Source of the DNA: Thermobifida halotolerans
GTDB lineage: Bacteria; Actinomycetota; Actinomycetes; Streptosporangiales; Streptosporangiaceae
Assembly (NCBI RefSeq): GCF_003574835.2
Contig: NZ_CP063196.1
Coordinates: 806,001 to 870,000 of the forward strand
Length of the DNA: 64,000 nt
Direction: 5' to 3'
Below, in pieces: positions 8,361-15,981 of this stretch. Within the stretch, counting starts at the first letter, position 1. Every line of letters begins with the position of its first letter. Position numbers and translations under genes: made by a program. A model generated the notes under the pieces. That model did not search any database. It saw only the letters and a program-made list of their open reading frames with translations, and was not told where the DNA came from.

Positions 8361-10148
8361 ATGCGGTACCACGTGCTGGCCTGCGACTACGACGAGACGA
8401 TCGCCCACGGGGGCAGGGTGGACGACGCGACCGTGACCGCCCTGGAGCACCTGTCCCGCTCGGGCCGTCGCCTGGTCATGGTGACCGGGCGTCGACTCGA
8501 CGACCTGTTCGGCGTGTTCGACCACGTCGACCTGTTCGACATGGTCGTGGCCGAGAACGGCGGAGTGCTCTACGATCCCGGCCGACGCGACCGCCGGCCG
8601 CTCGCCGAGCGGCCCCCGGCCGAGTTCGTGGAGCGGCTCCGGCGGCACGGCGTCAGTCCGCTCGCGGTGGGGGAGGTGGTCGTCGCCACACGCGAACCGC
8701 ACGACCGCACGGTCCTCGACGCCATCCGCGAACTGGGCCTGGAACTGCAGGTGATCTACAACAAGGGCGCGGTGATGGTACTGCCGCCCGGGGTGAACAA
8801 GGCGTCGGGGCTGGCCGCCGCGCTGCGCCGCCTGGAGTTCTCCCCGCACTCCACGGTCGCGGTCGGCGACGCCGAGAACGACCACGCGATGCTGCACATG
8901 TGCGAGTGCGCGGTCGCCGTCGCAGGAGCCCTGGAGGCGGTCAAGAGGACCAGCGACCTCGTCCTGGAGCGCCCCGACGGCGAGGGGGTGGCCGAACTGG
9001 TCGACCGGCTCCTGGCCACCGACCTGGCCGAGGTACCGGTCAGCCGCCACGACCTGCACTTCGGCACCGCCGGGGCGGCGCCCACGGCCATCGCCCCGCA
9101 CGGCACGGCGGTGGCCGTGGCGGGCCCCTCGGGCAGCGGCAAGTCCACCGCCGCCACCGCGCTGCTGGAACGGCTCGGCGAGAGCGGCTACCAGTACTGC
9201 GTGATCGACCCCGAGGGCGACTACGCCGACTTCGAGGGGGTGACCGCGTTCGGCGACGCCACCCGCGCGCCGTCGATCGACGAGGTGCTGACCGCGCTGC
9301 GCGACCCCGACCACAACGTGGCCGTCAACATGCTCGCCGTCCCGCTGCGCGACCGGCCCGCCTTCTTCGCGGGACTGCTGCCCCGCCTGGTCGGCCTGCG
9401 TGCCGAACTGGGGCACCCCGCGTGGCTGGTGGTGGACGAGGCCCACCACCTGATGCCCGTGGAACTGGCACAACTGCCGCTGCGCGTGCCCGCCGACGTC
9501 GGCGGCCTGATGCTGGTCACCGTCCACCCCGAAACACTCAGCCCGCTGGTGCTGCGCCTGGTCGACACCGTCGTCGCGGTCGGCGACGACCCCGGACAGA
9601 CCCTGGACGCGTTCGCCGCGGCCACGGGACACAGGCCGCCCGCCCTGGAACCGGCGCCCGCCGAACCCGACAGGCAGCAGGAGTCGGTCGTCTCCGACAT
9701 CGCCGTGTGGCGGGTCGCGGAGACCGCGGCGCAGCGGGTCAAGCTCGCCCCCGGCGAGACGCACCGCACCCGGCACCGCCGCAAGTACGCCGCGGGCACC
9801 CTCGCCCCGGACAAGAGCTTCTACTTCACCGGACCGCAGGGGAGGCTACGGCTGCGCGCCCGCAACCTGCACTCGTTCGTGGAACTGGCCGAGGGGGTGG
9901 ACGACGACACCTGGACCCACCACCTGCGCCGCCACGACTACTCGCGGTGGCTGCGCGGCTCGGTGCGCGACGGCGAGCTCGCCGACCTGGTGCGGCGGGT
10001 CGAACAGGACACCGGCCGCGCCCCCTCCGACAGCCGCCGCGAGGTCGCGCGCCTCATCGACGAGCGCTACACCCTGCCCGCCGAACCCACCAGCTACGAC
10101 CCCGACCGGGGCCGGGAGACCGGCCCGTCGGGACGGCGGCGGCCGTGA
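8361..10148 (+). CDS. HAD-family phosphatase fused to a HerA/DUF87-like P-loop ATPase
   Basis: The 595-residue protein joins two enzymes. Residues 1-225 are a Cof-type HAD hydrolase: CDYDETIAHGG supplies the D9/D11 nucleophile pair and VGDAENDHAM the metal-binding motif IV. Residues 240-480 are a P-loop ATPase with Walker A GPSGSGKST (255-263) and Walker B WLVVDEAHH (D359, E360), resembling DUF87/HerA or VirB4 ATPases. Residues 500-595 form a basic, helical tail (FYFTGPQGRLRLRARNL onward). The strong GGAGGAGG site fixes ATG 8361. The substrate of either half is unknown. It is monocistronic, just upstream of peptide deformylase. Similar fusions occur in other actinobacteria to my knowledge, without a settled function. 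Confidence 0.85.
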   Translation: MRYHVLACDYDETIAHGGRVDDATVTALEHLSRSGRRLVMVTGRRLDDLFGVFDHVDLFDMVVAENGGVLYDPGRRDRRPLAERPPAEFVERLRRHGVSPLAVGEVVVATREPHDRTVLDAIRELGLELQVIYNKGAVMVLPPGVNKASGLAAALRRLEFSPHSTVAVGDAENDHAMLHMCECAVAVAGALEAVKRTSDLVLERPDGEGVAELVDRLLATDLAEVPVSRHDLHFGTAGAAPTAIAPHGTAVAVAGPSGSGKSTAATALLERLGESGYQYCVIDPEGDYADFEGVTAFGDATRAPSIDEVLTALRDPDHNVAVNMLAVPLRDRPAFFAGLLPRLVGLRAELGHPAWLVVDEAHHLMPVELAQLPLRVPADVGGLMLVTVHPETLSPLVLRLVDTVVAVGDDPGQTLDAFAAATGHRPPALEPAPAEPDRQQESVVSDIAVWRVAETAAQRVKLAPGETHRTRHRRKYAAGTLAPDKSFYFTGPQGRLRLRARNLHSFVELAEGVDDDTWTHHLRRHDYSRWLRGSVRDGELADLVRRVEQDTGRAPSDSRREVARLIDERYTLPAEPTSYDPDRGRETGPSGRRRP

Positions 10149-10204
10149 ACACCGCTCACGGACGTCCGTTATCGTCGGGGGCACCGGGGCGGGCGGCCCG
10201 CTGG

Positions 10205-10210
10205 TAGCGT
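10205..10210 (+). promoter_or_regulatory. putative -10 element for peptide deformylase
   Basis: TAGCGT at 10205-10210 is a good actinobacterial -10 hexamer and would give a leader of about 60 bases before ATG 10279. No clear -35 is visible in the G+C-rich bases before it. Confidence 0.4.
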
Positions 10211-10278
10211 GCAGGAGCCGCCCCAGCCACGGAGTCCCCGGTGCGGCCACCCGACCATCTGGAAAGACGAGTCAAGCG

Positions 10279-10944
10279 ATGTCTGAGCAGCACGTGTCCG
10301 AAACCCCCGTCGACACTCGGGTGCGGGTCCAGGGACAGCCCGTGGACTCCTACCCCGAATGGGCGCCCGAGGCCGTCCGCGGAAGGGTGCTGCGGGTCAC
10401 CGTCGTCGGCGAGGACGTCCTGCACCGGCGCAACGCCGAGGTCACCGAGTTCGGCACCCCCGAGCTGCACACGCTCGTCGACGACATGTTCCGCACCATG
10501 TACGTCGCCGAGGGCGTCGGCCTGGCCGCCAACCAGGTGGGCGTGGACCTGCGCCTGTTCGTCTACGACTGCCCCGACGACGACGGGGTGCGGCACGTGG
10601 GCCACGTCCTCAACCCGGTCCTGGAGACCGAGGGCGTGGAGGAGGAGGGGCTGGCCGTGGAGAACGAGGGCTGTCTGTCGGTACCCGGCCCCCACGCCGA
10701 GCTGCCGCGCGCCCCCCGCGCCCGGGTCACCGGCTTCGACCGGGACGGCAACCCGGTGACCGTGGAGGGCACCGGGTACTTCGCGCGCTGCCTGCAGCAC
10801 GAGACCGACCACACCATGGGCCGCCTCTACATCGACCGGCTGCCCAAGCGGGAGCGCAAGAAGGTCCTCAAGACCATGAACGACATGAAGGACCAGGTCT
10901 TCGCCCGCCGCGCCGAGAACGCCGAGACGATGCGCTTCGAGTGA
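10279..10944 (+). CDS. def: peptide deformylase
   Basis: The 221-residue metalloenzyme removes the N-formyl group from nascent proteins. All three catalytic motifs are intact: GVGLAANQVG (residues 79-88), EGCLSV with the metal-ligand C132, and QHETDH with H174, E175 and H178. The N-terminal 35 residues and the C-terminal KDMKDQVF-type helix are longer than in the E. coli enzyme, as is usual in actinobacteria. ATG 10279 follows AAAGACGAG at a poor distance. The gene has its own probable promoter and is followed by 33 bases and a separate promoter for the next gene. Confidence 0.95.
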   Translation: MSEQHVSETPVDTRVRVQGQPVDSYPEWAPEAVRGRVLRVTVVGEDVLHRRNAEVTEFGTPELHTLVDDMFRTMYVAEGVGLAANQVGVDLRLFVYDCPDDDGVRHVGHVLNPVLETEGVEEEGLAVENEGCLSVPGPHAELPRAPRARVTGFDRDGNPVTVEGTGYFARCLQHETDHTMGRLYIDRLPKRERKKVLKTMNDMKDQVFARRAENAETMRFE

Positions 10945-10965
10945 CGCCCCGCCCCCGCGGCGGGT

Positions 10966-10971
10966 TAGGAT
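10966..10971 (+). promoter_or_regulatory. -10 element of a probable leaderless promoter (VOC gene)
   Basis: TAGGAT ends seven bases before the first base of ATG 10978, the spacing at which transcription would begin at or next to the start codon. No ribosome site exists between them, consistent with a leaderless mRNA. Confidence 0.6.
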
Positions 10972-10977
10972 CGCGCC

Positions 10978-11367
10978 ATGGTCCACGTCCTCGGCAGCCG
11001 TGTCCTGCTGCGCCCCACCGACCTGGAACGCAGCCGCGCCTTCTACAGGGACGTGCTGGGGCTGGCGATCTACCGCGAGTTCGGTCCCCACGAGCAGCGG
11101 GGGACCGTGTTCTTCCTGGGCGGCGGCTTCCTGGAGCTGTCCGGGGGCTGCGAGCGCCCTCCGGACCCCGAGGCCGTCCGGTTGTGGTTGCAGGTGCCCG
11201 ACGCGGCCGCCGCGCACGCCGAACTCGCCGAGCGCGGCGCCACCGTCCTGCGGGAACCCCGCCGCGAACCGTGGGGACTGGTCGAGATGTGGATCGCCGA
11301 CCCCGACGGGCTGCGCATCTGCGTCGTCGAGGTCCCCGAGGACCACCCGCTGCGCTACCGCCCCTGA
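10978..11367 (+). CDS. VOC (glyoxalase/bleomycin-resistance/dioxygenase) family protein
   Basis: The 129-residue protein shows the paired beta-alpha-beta-beta-beta modules of the vicinal oxygen chelate superfamily. Module one begins VLLRPTDLERSRAFYRDVLGL, and module two contains LWLQVPDAAAAHAELAERGA and EPWGLVEMWIADPDGLRICVVE. The C-terminal metal-site glutamate is in the last strand (VVEVPE). Family roles range from glyoxalase to antibiotic binding; the activity here is unknown. It is probably expressed from its own leaderless promoter (TAGGAT at 10966-10971) rather than with peptide deformylase. Confidence 0.88.
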   Translation: MVHVLGSRVLLRPTDLERSRAFYRDVLGLAIYREFGPHEQRGTVFFLGGGFLELSGGCERPPDPEAVRLWLQVPDAAAAHAELAERGATVLREPRREPWGLVEMWIADPDGLRICVVEVPEDHPLRYRP

Positions 11368-11383
11368 GGCGGCGGGACGGCAC

Positions 11384-11389
11384 TAGGCT
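11384..11389 (+). promoter_or_regulatory. -10 element of a second probable leaderless promoter
   Basis: TAGGCT ends seven bases before the first base of GTG 11396, exactly the same spacing as the TAGGAT upstream of the VOC gene. It implies a transcript starting at the GTG. Confidence 0.55.
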
Positions 11390-11395
11390 GCAGGG

Positions 11396-11917
11396 GTGAG
11401 TGGTGAACCCGTCGCCGCGGCCGCACTGGTCGCCGCCGTCCCCGTCCTCGCGCCGGTCGGCCGGGCCGAGCGCGGCCGCGTCAGCGCCGCCACGGTCCGC
11501 CCCGGACACGCGCTGCCCGACAAGGTGGTGGTCGACTTCGGGTGGCGCGCGGTCGACGCCCACCTCGACCTGGAGATCACCGTCCGCCGCCGGGAGTCCG
11601 GCACCCCGCCCGAGCAGCGGTGGCTGCGCGCCTTCTGCGCCGAACGCGATGTCATGCAGCGCTGCACCGCCGGCGCGGCCGACTGGGCCGCGCCCGCACC
11701 CGCCGCGGACGCCGCCTGGTCGGAGCGCTCCCTCACCGTCGACGGCACGGCACACCCGTTCACCGTGCTGCGCACCGCGCACTCCTGGGTCGCCGCGGCC
11801 GTCCTCGACGCCGACTGGCTCGTCCGCCTGTTCGCGCCCGCCGAACCCGCCGGACTCACCGCCCTGCGTCGCGTCACCGACCCCGCCGACCTGGAACCCC
11901 TGCGCGGCAGGGGCTGA
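11396..11917 (+). CDS. hypothetical protein, unrecognised
   Basis: I do not recognise this 173-residue protein. It is soluble and alanine-rich, with no signal peptide or membrane helix. It has alternating strand-like stretches (VVVDFGWRAVDAHLDLEITV, RSLTVDGTAHPFTVLRTAH) and a central CAERDVMQRC segment with two cysteines. The third-position GC bias supports coding. The GTG start sits 7 bases after a TAGGCT hexamer, suggesting a leaderless mRNA. The 3' end overlaps the convergent gene at 11874-12353 by 44 bases. Confidence 0.7.
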   Translation: MSGEPVAAAALVAAVPVLAPVGRAERGRVSAATVRPGHALPDKVVVDFGWRAVDAHLDLEITVRRRESGTPPEQRWLRAFCAERDVMQRCTAGAADWAAPAPAADAAWSERSLTVDGTAHPFTVLRTAHSWVAAAVLDADWLVRLFAPAEPAGLTALRRVTDPADLEPLRGRG

Positions 11918-12353
11918 GGGGTACATCCGGCAGGGCGCGGGCCGCAGAACGGATGTCCGCGAGGAGCCGGTCGCGGGTCGAGGGGGGACACTCCAGGGAG
12001 AAGCAGAAGTCAAGCCAGCGTTCGTGTCCCGTGCGCGCGTGGCACAGGTGGAGGTAGACGGTCTCGGCGAGTTCGCGGACGGTGTCGCCGTCCTCTTCGG
12101 CGAGGATCGCGGACGCCGCCTCACGCGCCAGGAGAAGATGGGCGGTCGGCTCGTCGGGCCAGTCGGCACCCAGTTCGCGCAACGCCTCGGCGAACACCTC
12201 CCGGGCGGGATCGGTGGGGCCCAGACCGGCGACCTCCCGCAGCGCCGGGGAGTCGAGCCCGCGCGCGAGGGCGTGGGCGGCGTGCGTCGGCAGGTCGGTG
12301 TGGCCACGGAACCCGATCACCGCCCGCGCGGCCACCAGAAGCAACCGTTCCAT
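11874..12353 (-). CDS. hypothetical protein, alpha-helical
   Basis: This 159-residue product is not recognised. It is almost entirely helical, with a histidine/glutamate-rich middle (LAETVYLHLCHARTGHERWLDF), and ends in a proline/arginine-rich tail that is read through the region overlapping the convergent gene. The start is ATG 12353; an upstream in-frame extension of 57 codons is arginine/proline-rich noise antisense to nothing known and is rejected. It lies 29 bases after the stop of the YbdK-type ligase gene on the same strand and may be co-transcribed with it. Confidence 0.65.
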   Translation of the reverse strand: MERLLLVAARAVIGFRGHTDLPTHAAHALARGLDSPALREVAGLGPTDPAREVFAEALRELGADWPDEPTAHLLLAREAASAILAEEDGDTVRELAETVYLHLCHARTGHERWLDFCFSLECPPSTRDRLLADIRSAARALPDVPLSPCRAGVPGRRGR

Positions 12354-12382
12354 GTGTGGTGACCCTACGGGACCGCGCGGAC

Positions 12383-13528
12383 TCACGTGACGAGTTCGCT
12401 GCCGTGCGCGGCGCGGAACGGGCCGCCCACCGTGGTCTCGGCGACGCGGTCGACGAACTCCGCCGTACCCGAGCAGCGGGCGCGCAGGTCGCGCTGGCGC
12501 TGGGCGCCGCAGCCCACCGCGCACAGCACCCGCGTCATCGTCCGCGCGAAACGCGCGTCACCGGAGCGCTCCAGCACCGGAGCGATCCGCTCCAGCAGCG
12601 CCTCCAGCACCTCGCGCACCGGACGCAGCCGCCCGGCGACCGGGTGCAGGCAGTGGCCGCCCACCCCGTCGCGGGCGGCACGCCACATGTGCGCGCGCAG
12701 CACCTCCGGCGGCAGGCGCGGCGCGGGGGAGTCCGCGTCCTCGGTGAGGAACACCGCGACGAGCCCGCGCACCAGCACGGCCAGCAGCACCGCCTCCTCC
12801 GCGGTGGCGGCCACGTCGCCGACCCGCACCTCCAGGGTCGGGTGCCGGGAGGAGGGGCGGGCGTCCCAGTAGAGCATCCCCGGATCCAGCGCCGCCTGCG
12901 AGTCGAGCAGCCCGTCGACGGTGTCGGTGTAGTCCTGCTCGCCGGAGAGGAACGGCGGTGGGCACGCCGAGGGAAGCTGCGACCAGCGGACGTAGCGCCA
13001 ACTGGCGTATCCGGTGTCGACGCCGGAGAAGAACGGCGAGTTCGCGGTGAGCGCCAGCAGCGCGGGCAGCCACGGTCGCAGGTGGTTGAGGGCCCGCAGC
13101 GCCGAGGCCAGATCGGGGACGGCGACGTGCACGTGGCAGCCCGCGCTGCCTCCGGCGTCCAGCAGCGGACCCAACTCCTCGCGCATGCGCGCGTACCGCG
13201 GGTCCGGGCTCAGCGCGGGCGGTCTTTCCGTGGGCAGCGGCGGCGCGCCGACCGCCACCAGGCGCAGCCCCCGGTCGGCGGCGGCCCGCGACAGGTGCCT
13301 CCGGGCGTGGCGCAGCTCCTCCAGCAGCGACCAGGAGTCGCAGTGGACACCACTGGCCGCCTCCACCTGGGCGAGGGTCAACTCCGGATGCAGTTCCGCC
13401 GGGTCGGGGTCCGCGGCGGCGAGAATCTCGGAGGCCGCCTCGGCCAGTCGCCCCTCGGCGTCCACGAGCAGGAACTCCTCCTCCACTCCCATCGTGGGGA
13501 GGCCGGGCACCCCTCGCGGGTCCGCCAT
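12383..13528 (-). CDS. YbdK-type carboxylate-amine ligase (glutamate-cysteine ligase 2 family)
   Basis: The 381-residue protein belongs to the GCS2/YbdK family of ATP-grasp-like glutamine-synthetase-fold ligases that show weak gamma-glutamylcysteine synthetase activity. Signatures are TMGVEEEFLLVD (residues 12-23), the GCHVHVAVPD histidine motif, ALLALTANSPFFSGVDTGYASWRY and PTLEVRVGDVAAT. ATG 13528 is preceded by GAGGGAAGAACGAGG. Actinobacteria usually make mycothiol rather than glutathione, so the product may be another gamma-glutamyl or amide compound. The gene is divergent from the deaminase gene 234 bases away. Confidence 0.88.
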   Translation of the reverse strand: MADPRGVPGLPTMGVEEEFLLVDAEGRLAEAASEILAAADPDPAELHPELTLAQVEAASGVHCDSWSLLEELRHARRHLSRAAADRGLRLVAVGAPPLPTERPPALSPDPRYARMREELGPLLDAGGSAGCHVHVAVPDLASALRALNHLRPWLPALLALTANSPFFSGVDTGYASWRYVRWSQLPSACPPPFLSGEQDYTDTVDGLLDSQAALDPGMLYWDARPSSRHPTLEVRVGDVAATAEEAVLLAVLVRGLVAVFLTEDADSPAPRLPPEVLRAHMWRAARDGVGGHCLHPVAGRLRPVREVLEALLERIAPVLERSGDARFARTMTRVLCAVGCGAQRQRDLRARCSGTAEFVDRVAETTVGGPFRAAHGSELVT

Positions 13529-13696
13529 CCTCGTTCTTCCCTCACCTGTGTGTCGGCGCGCAGCCCTCGAACGCATCGACAACGCGGCTACCCGGCCCGA
13601 GTCCTCGGAAACAGTCCGTGTGATCTTGACGCCGGAAGCACCGCGAGCGCGGGACGGAATTCCCGGGATCAGGGACCTCCTCCTGGCTCCTGCCGC

Positions 13697-13702
13697 TAGG
13701 GT
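13697..13702 (+). promoter_or_regulatory. putative -10 element for the deaminase gene
   Basis: TAGGGT lies about 60 bases before GTG 13763, giving a normal leader with the CGGGAGGA ribosome site. No -35 is clear. Confidence 0.35.
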
Positions 13703-13762
13703 CACTCCTGACGGCACGGACGCGGGACCGCCGCCAGGAGCATCGCCTTTCGGGAGGACACC

Positions 13763-14254
13763 GTGGTCAGCGACACCGACCTGCGGCATCTGCGCCGCTG
13801 CGTGGAACTGGCGGCCCGCGCCCTGGAGGCGGGCGACGAGCCGTTCGGCTCCGTGCTCGTCGCCGGGGACGGCACCGTCCTCGGCGAGGACCACAACCGG
13901 GTGGCCTCCGGTGACCGCACCCGCCACCCCGAGTTCGCGTTGGCGCGCTGGGCGGCGGAGCACCTGAGCCCCGGGGAGCGGGCGGCGGCGACCGTCTACA
14001 CCTCCGGCGAGCACTGCCCGATGTGCGCCGCCGCGCACGGCTGGGTCGGGTTGGGCCGCATCGTGTACGCGAGCTCGTCCGCGCAGTTGACCGAGTGGCT
14101 CACCGAGCTCGGGGTCCCCGCCCCTCCGGTGCGTCCCCTGCCCGTCCGCGAGGTCGTCCCCGGCGTCGCGGTGGAGGGCCCGGTGCCCGAACTCGCCGAA
14201 CAGGTGCGCGACCTGCACCGCCGCTTCCACCGCGGAGCGGCGGGGCCGCGCTGA
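13763..14254 (+). CDS. cytidine/guanine-deaminase-like nucleoside deaminase
   Basis: The 163-residue protein has the zinc site of the CDA/guanine deaminase superfamily: H55-P56-E57 (histidine ligand and catalytic glutamate, in HPEFAL) and C85-P-M-C88 (EHCPMC). The N-terminal EPFGSVLVAGDGTVLGEDHNRV strand pair is typical of guanine deaminases and GuaD-like enzymes. The proline between H and E is a known variant in this group. The C-terminal part (PVREVVPGVAVEGPVPELAEQVRDLH) forms the final helix over the active site. The GTG start at 13763 follows CGGGAGGA. The substrate base cannot be assigned from sequence. The next gene follows after 76 bases. Confidence 0.88.
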   Translation: MVSDTDLRHLRRCVELAARALEAGDEPFGSVLVAGDGTVLGEDHNRVASGDRTRHPEFALARWAAEHLSPGERAAATVYTSGEHCPMCAAAHGWVGLGRIVYASSSAQLTEWLTELGVPAPPVRPLPVREVVPGVAVEGPVPELAEQVRDLHRRFHRGAAGPR

Positions 14255-14330
14255 CCTCCGCCGTCCGCGGTCGCACCGGCCCGCCCGCAACGACCGCGGC
14301 GGCAAGATCCCGGAAACGGAGGGCTGGACA

Positions 14331-14939
14331 GTGTTGGTGGACCTGTCGGTGCTCGTCACCGAACGGACACCGGTCTATCCGGGCGACCCGGAGGTCCGGA
14401 TCGAACCCGCGGCCGACCTGGCCGACGACGGCTACCGCTGCCAGCGCGTCTCGCTGGGCACGCACGCGGGCACCCACGTGGACGCGCCCCGGCACATGCT
14501 GGCCGACGGGGCCCACCTGGACCACTACCCCGTCGACCGCTTCGTCGGCCGGGGACGCTACGTCGACGCGCGCGGCGGCTTCGACCTCGACGCGGTACGG
14601 CGTGCCGGGGTGGCCGAGGGCGACATCGTGCTGTTCCACACCGGGATGGGCGACGTCTACCACGAGCCGTCCTACTTCACCGACCACCCGGAGGTCCCGC
14701 TGGAGGTCGCCGAGTACCTGGTGGAGCGCCGGACGAGCATGGTGGGCGTCGACATGTGCAGCGTCGACCACGAGCCGTTCGAGGTGCACCACACGCTGCT
14801 GGCCGGCGACGTGCTCATCATCGAGAACCTGACCGGTCTGCGGCGGTTGCGTGACGCGGCGGAGTTCCGGGTCTACGCGCTGCCGCTGCGCCTGGAGTCG
14901 GACGGCGCGCCCGTGCGGGTGGTGGCCGAGGTGGCCTGA
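14331..14939 (+). CDS. cyclase-family / kynurenine-formamidase-like metal hydrolase
   Basis: The 202-residue protein carries the family signature HAGTHVDAPRH (H45 to H55), in which H45, H49 and D51 bind the metal, plus a second site SVDHEPFEVHHTLL. It opens with the usual LSVLVTERTPVYPGDPEV strand. Family members hydrolyse N-formylkynurenine, isatin or related cyclic amides, and some act on polyketide-like substrates; none can be chosen here. The start is GTG 14331, with AACGGAGGG about ten bases ahead. It may be co-transcribed with the deaminase gene. About 230 bases without a gene follow, with nothing recognisable. Confidence 0.87.
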   Translation: MLVDLSVLVTERTPVYPGDPEVRIEPAADLADDGYRCQRVSLGTHAGTHVDAPRHMLADGAHLDHYPVDRFVGRGRYVDARGGFDLDAVRRAGVAEGDIVLFHTGMGDVYHEPSYFTDHPEVPLEVAEYLVERRTSMVGVDMCSVDHEPFEVHHTLLAGDVLIIENLTGLRRLRDAAEFRVYALPLRLESDGAPVRVVAEVA

Positions 14940-15168
14940 GGGGCGCTCACCGGACCTTCCGGCGTTCGACGAACCCCCCGGCGCAGTCGGGTACGCGCGC
15001 CGGACCGGACTCGAAGGCGTGGTCGGGGCCGTGGACGGCGTTGTGCGCCTGGCCTGCGGCAGTGCTCCCGAACTTTCCGGACAAGTCCCGCACCACGGAC
15101 TCCAGCCCCGGAGGAGGGGCAGGTGGCCTTGGCCTGAGGCCGCCTGGAAACCACTCACCGGGTTGAGG

Positions 15169-15663
15169 TCACACGACCCCTTCGGGGCGAGGTTCCACGA
15201 CCCCTGGGGGACTGGAAGCGCGGGGTGCGGCCCGCGCTTCTGACACGGTGGTTCGGTGGAACAGCTCCTCGGCGGTCCTCGCGGTGGCGGCGCGGCGGAT
15301 CCGGACGGCGAACTGGTCGAGGTCGGTGCAGGAGGTGACCCGCTCGCGTACGGCGCCGGAAACCCCGATGCCCCGGGCGTCCGGGACCGTCAGCACGGCC
15401 TCGGCCTCTCCCCCGGCGAGTCCTTCCGCTCTGCCCTGACGGTGGGGACGGCCGACGAAGTCGCTCCTGAATCCGTGGATTCCGGCGTTCATGGCATCCT
15501 CCAGGTGTTTCCTGGCCGTGGCGGGCAGCGCCGCGAACACGTAGCCGGAGTACAAATCGCTCCTCGACCGGCCGAGCGCGTCGAACGCCGGGAGCAGCGC
15601 GTCGAGGACCGCCAGTTCCGGTTCGGCCCCGGCCTGCTCGGAGAGGGCGGGCAGATCGGCCAC
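15169..15663 (-). pseudogene. 3' remnant of an Rpn/PD-(D/E)XK-type nuclease-family gene
   Basis: The readable product matches the C-terminal half of a large actinobacterial family of about 300 residues related to Rpn recombination-promoting nucleases/PD-(D/E)XK transposase-like proteins. Matches are LDALLPAFDALGRSRSDLYS, ATARKHLEDAMNAGIHGFRS and a GRAEGLAGGEAEAVLTVPDARGI hinge, then VTSCTDLDQFAVRIRRAATA. The N-terminal catalytic domain is missing. The frame stays open upstream to about 15870 with no start codon and no recognisable domain. GTG 15663 has no ribosome site. I read it as a truncated, probably non-functional relic. The family match is from memory of family patterns. Confidence 0.55.
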
Positions 15664-15981
15664 GTGGGCGGTCCAGGTGAGCGCGGTAGCGGTGCGTGGG
15701 ACGCGCGCTCCGGCAGGCAGGCCGCCGGATCGGGGGAACGGCGGATGAAATCGGGGGAGTTCACGCTCAAAAGACGGCGTGGAGGTGACGTCAGGGGAGA
15801 TCCGGAAACGGAAGGGACCGGATTCTCCTGCGTTCCCGCATGTTCTTCGGGCCTTCTCCGCATTTGCGGGGCCGACCGGACTCCCCTTTCGACGGGGCCT
15901 CTTTTCCGCACTCGCTTGAGCGGTTCTGCGCCCCGGTGCCCGCGTCGGCGGCCTCTCCGGCGCACCGGGGCGGGGCGGCGG
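15664..15981. other. non-coding or decayed interval
   Basis: This 318-base interval holds no intact gene. On the minus strand the frame of the nuclease remnant continues without a start or recognisable motif up to about 15870, so part of it may be degraded coding sequence. It is slightly A+T-richer than its neighbours (for example around 15740-15800 and 15890-15930). I see no strong terminator or promoter. Confidence 0.45.

Noticed and set aside
12356-13699. Plus-strand open frame of 447 codons
   Set aside because: It is antisense to the YbdK-type ligase gene, which has clear family motifs, and shows no domain or ribosome site.
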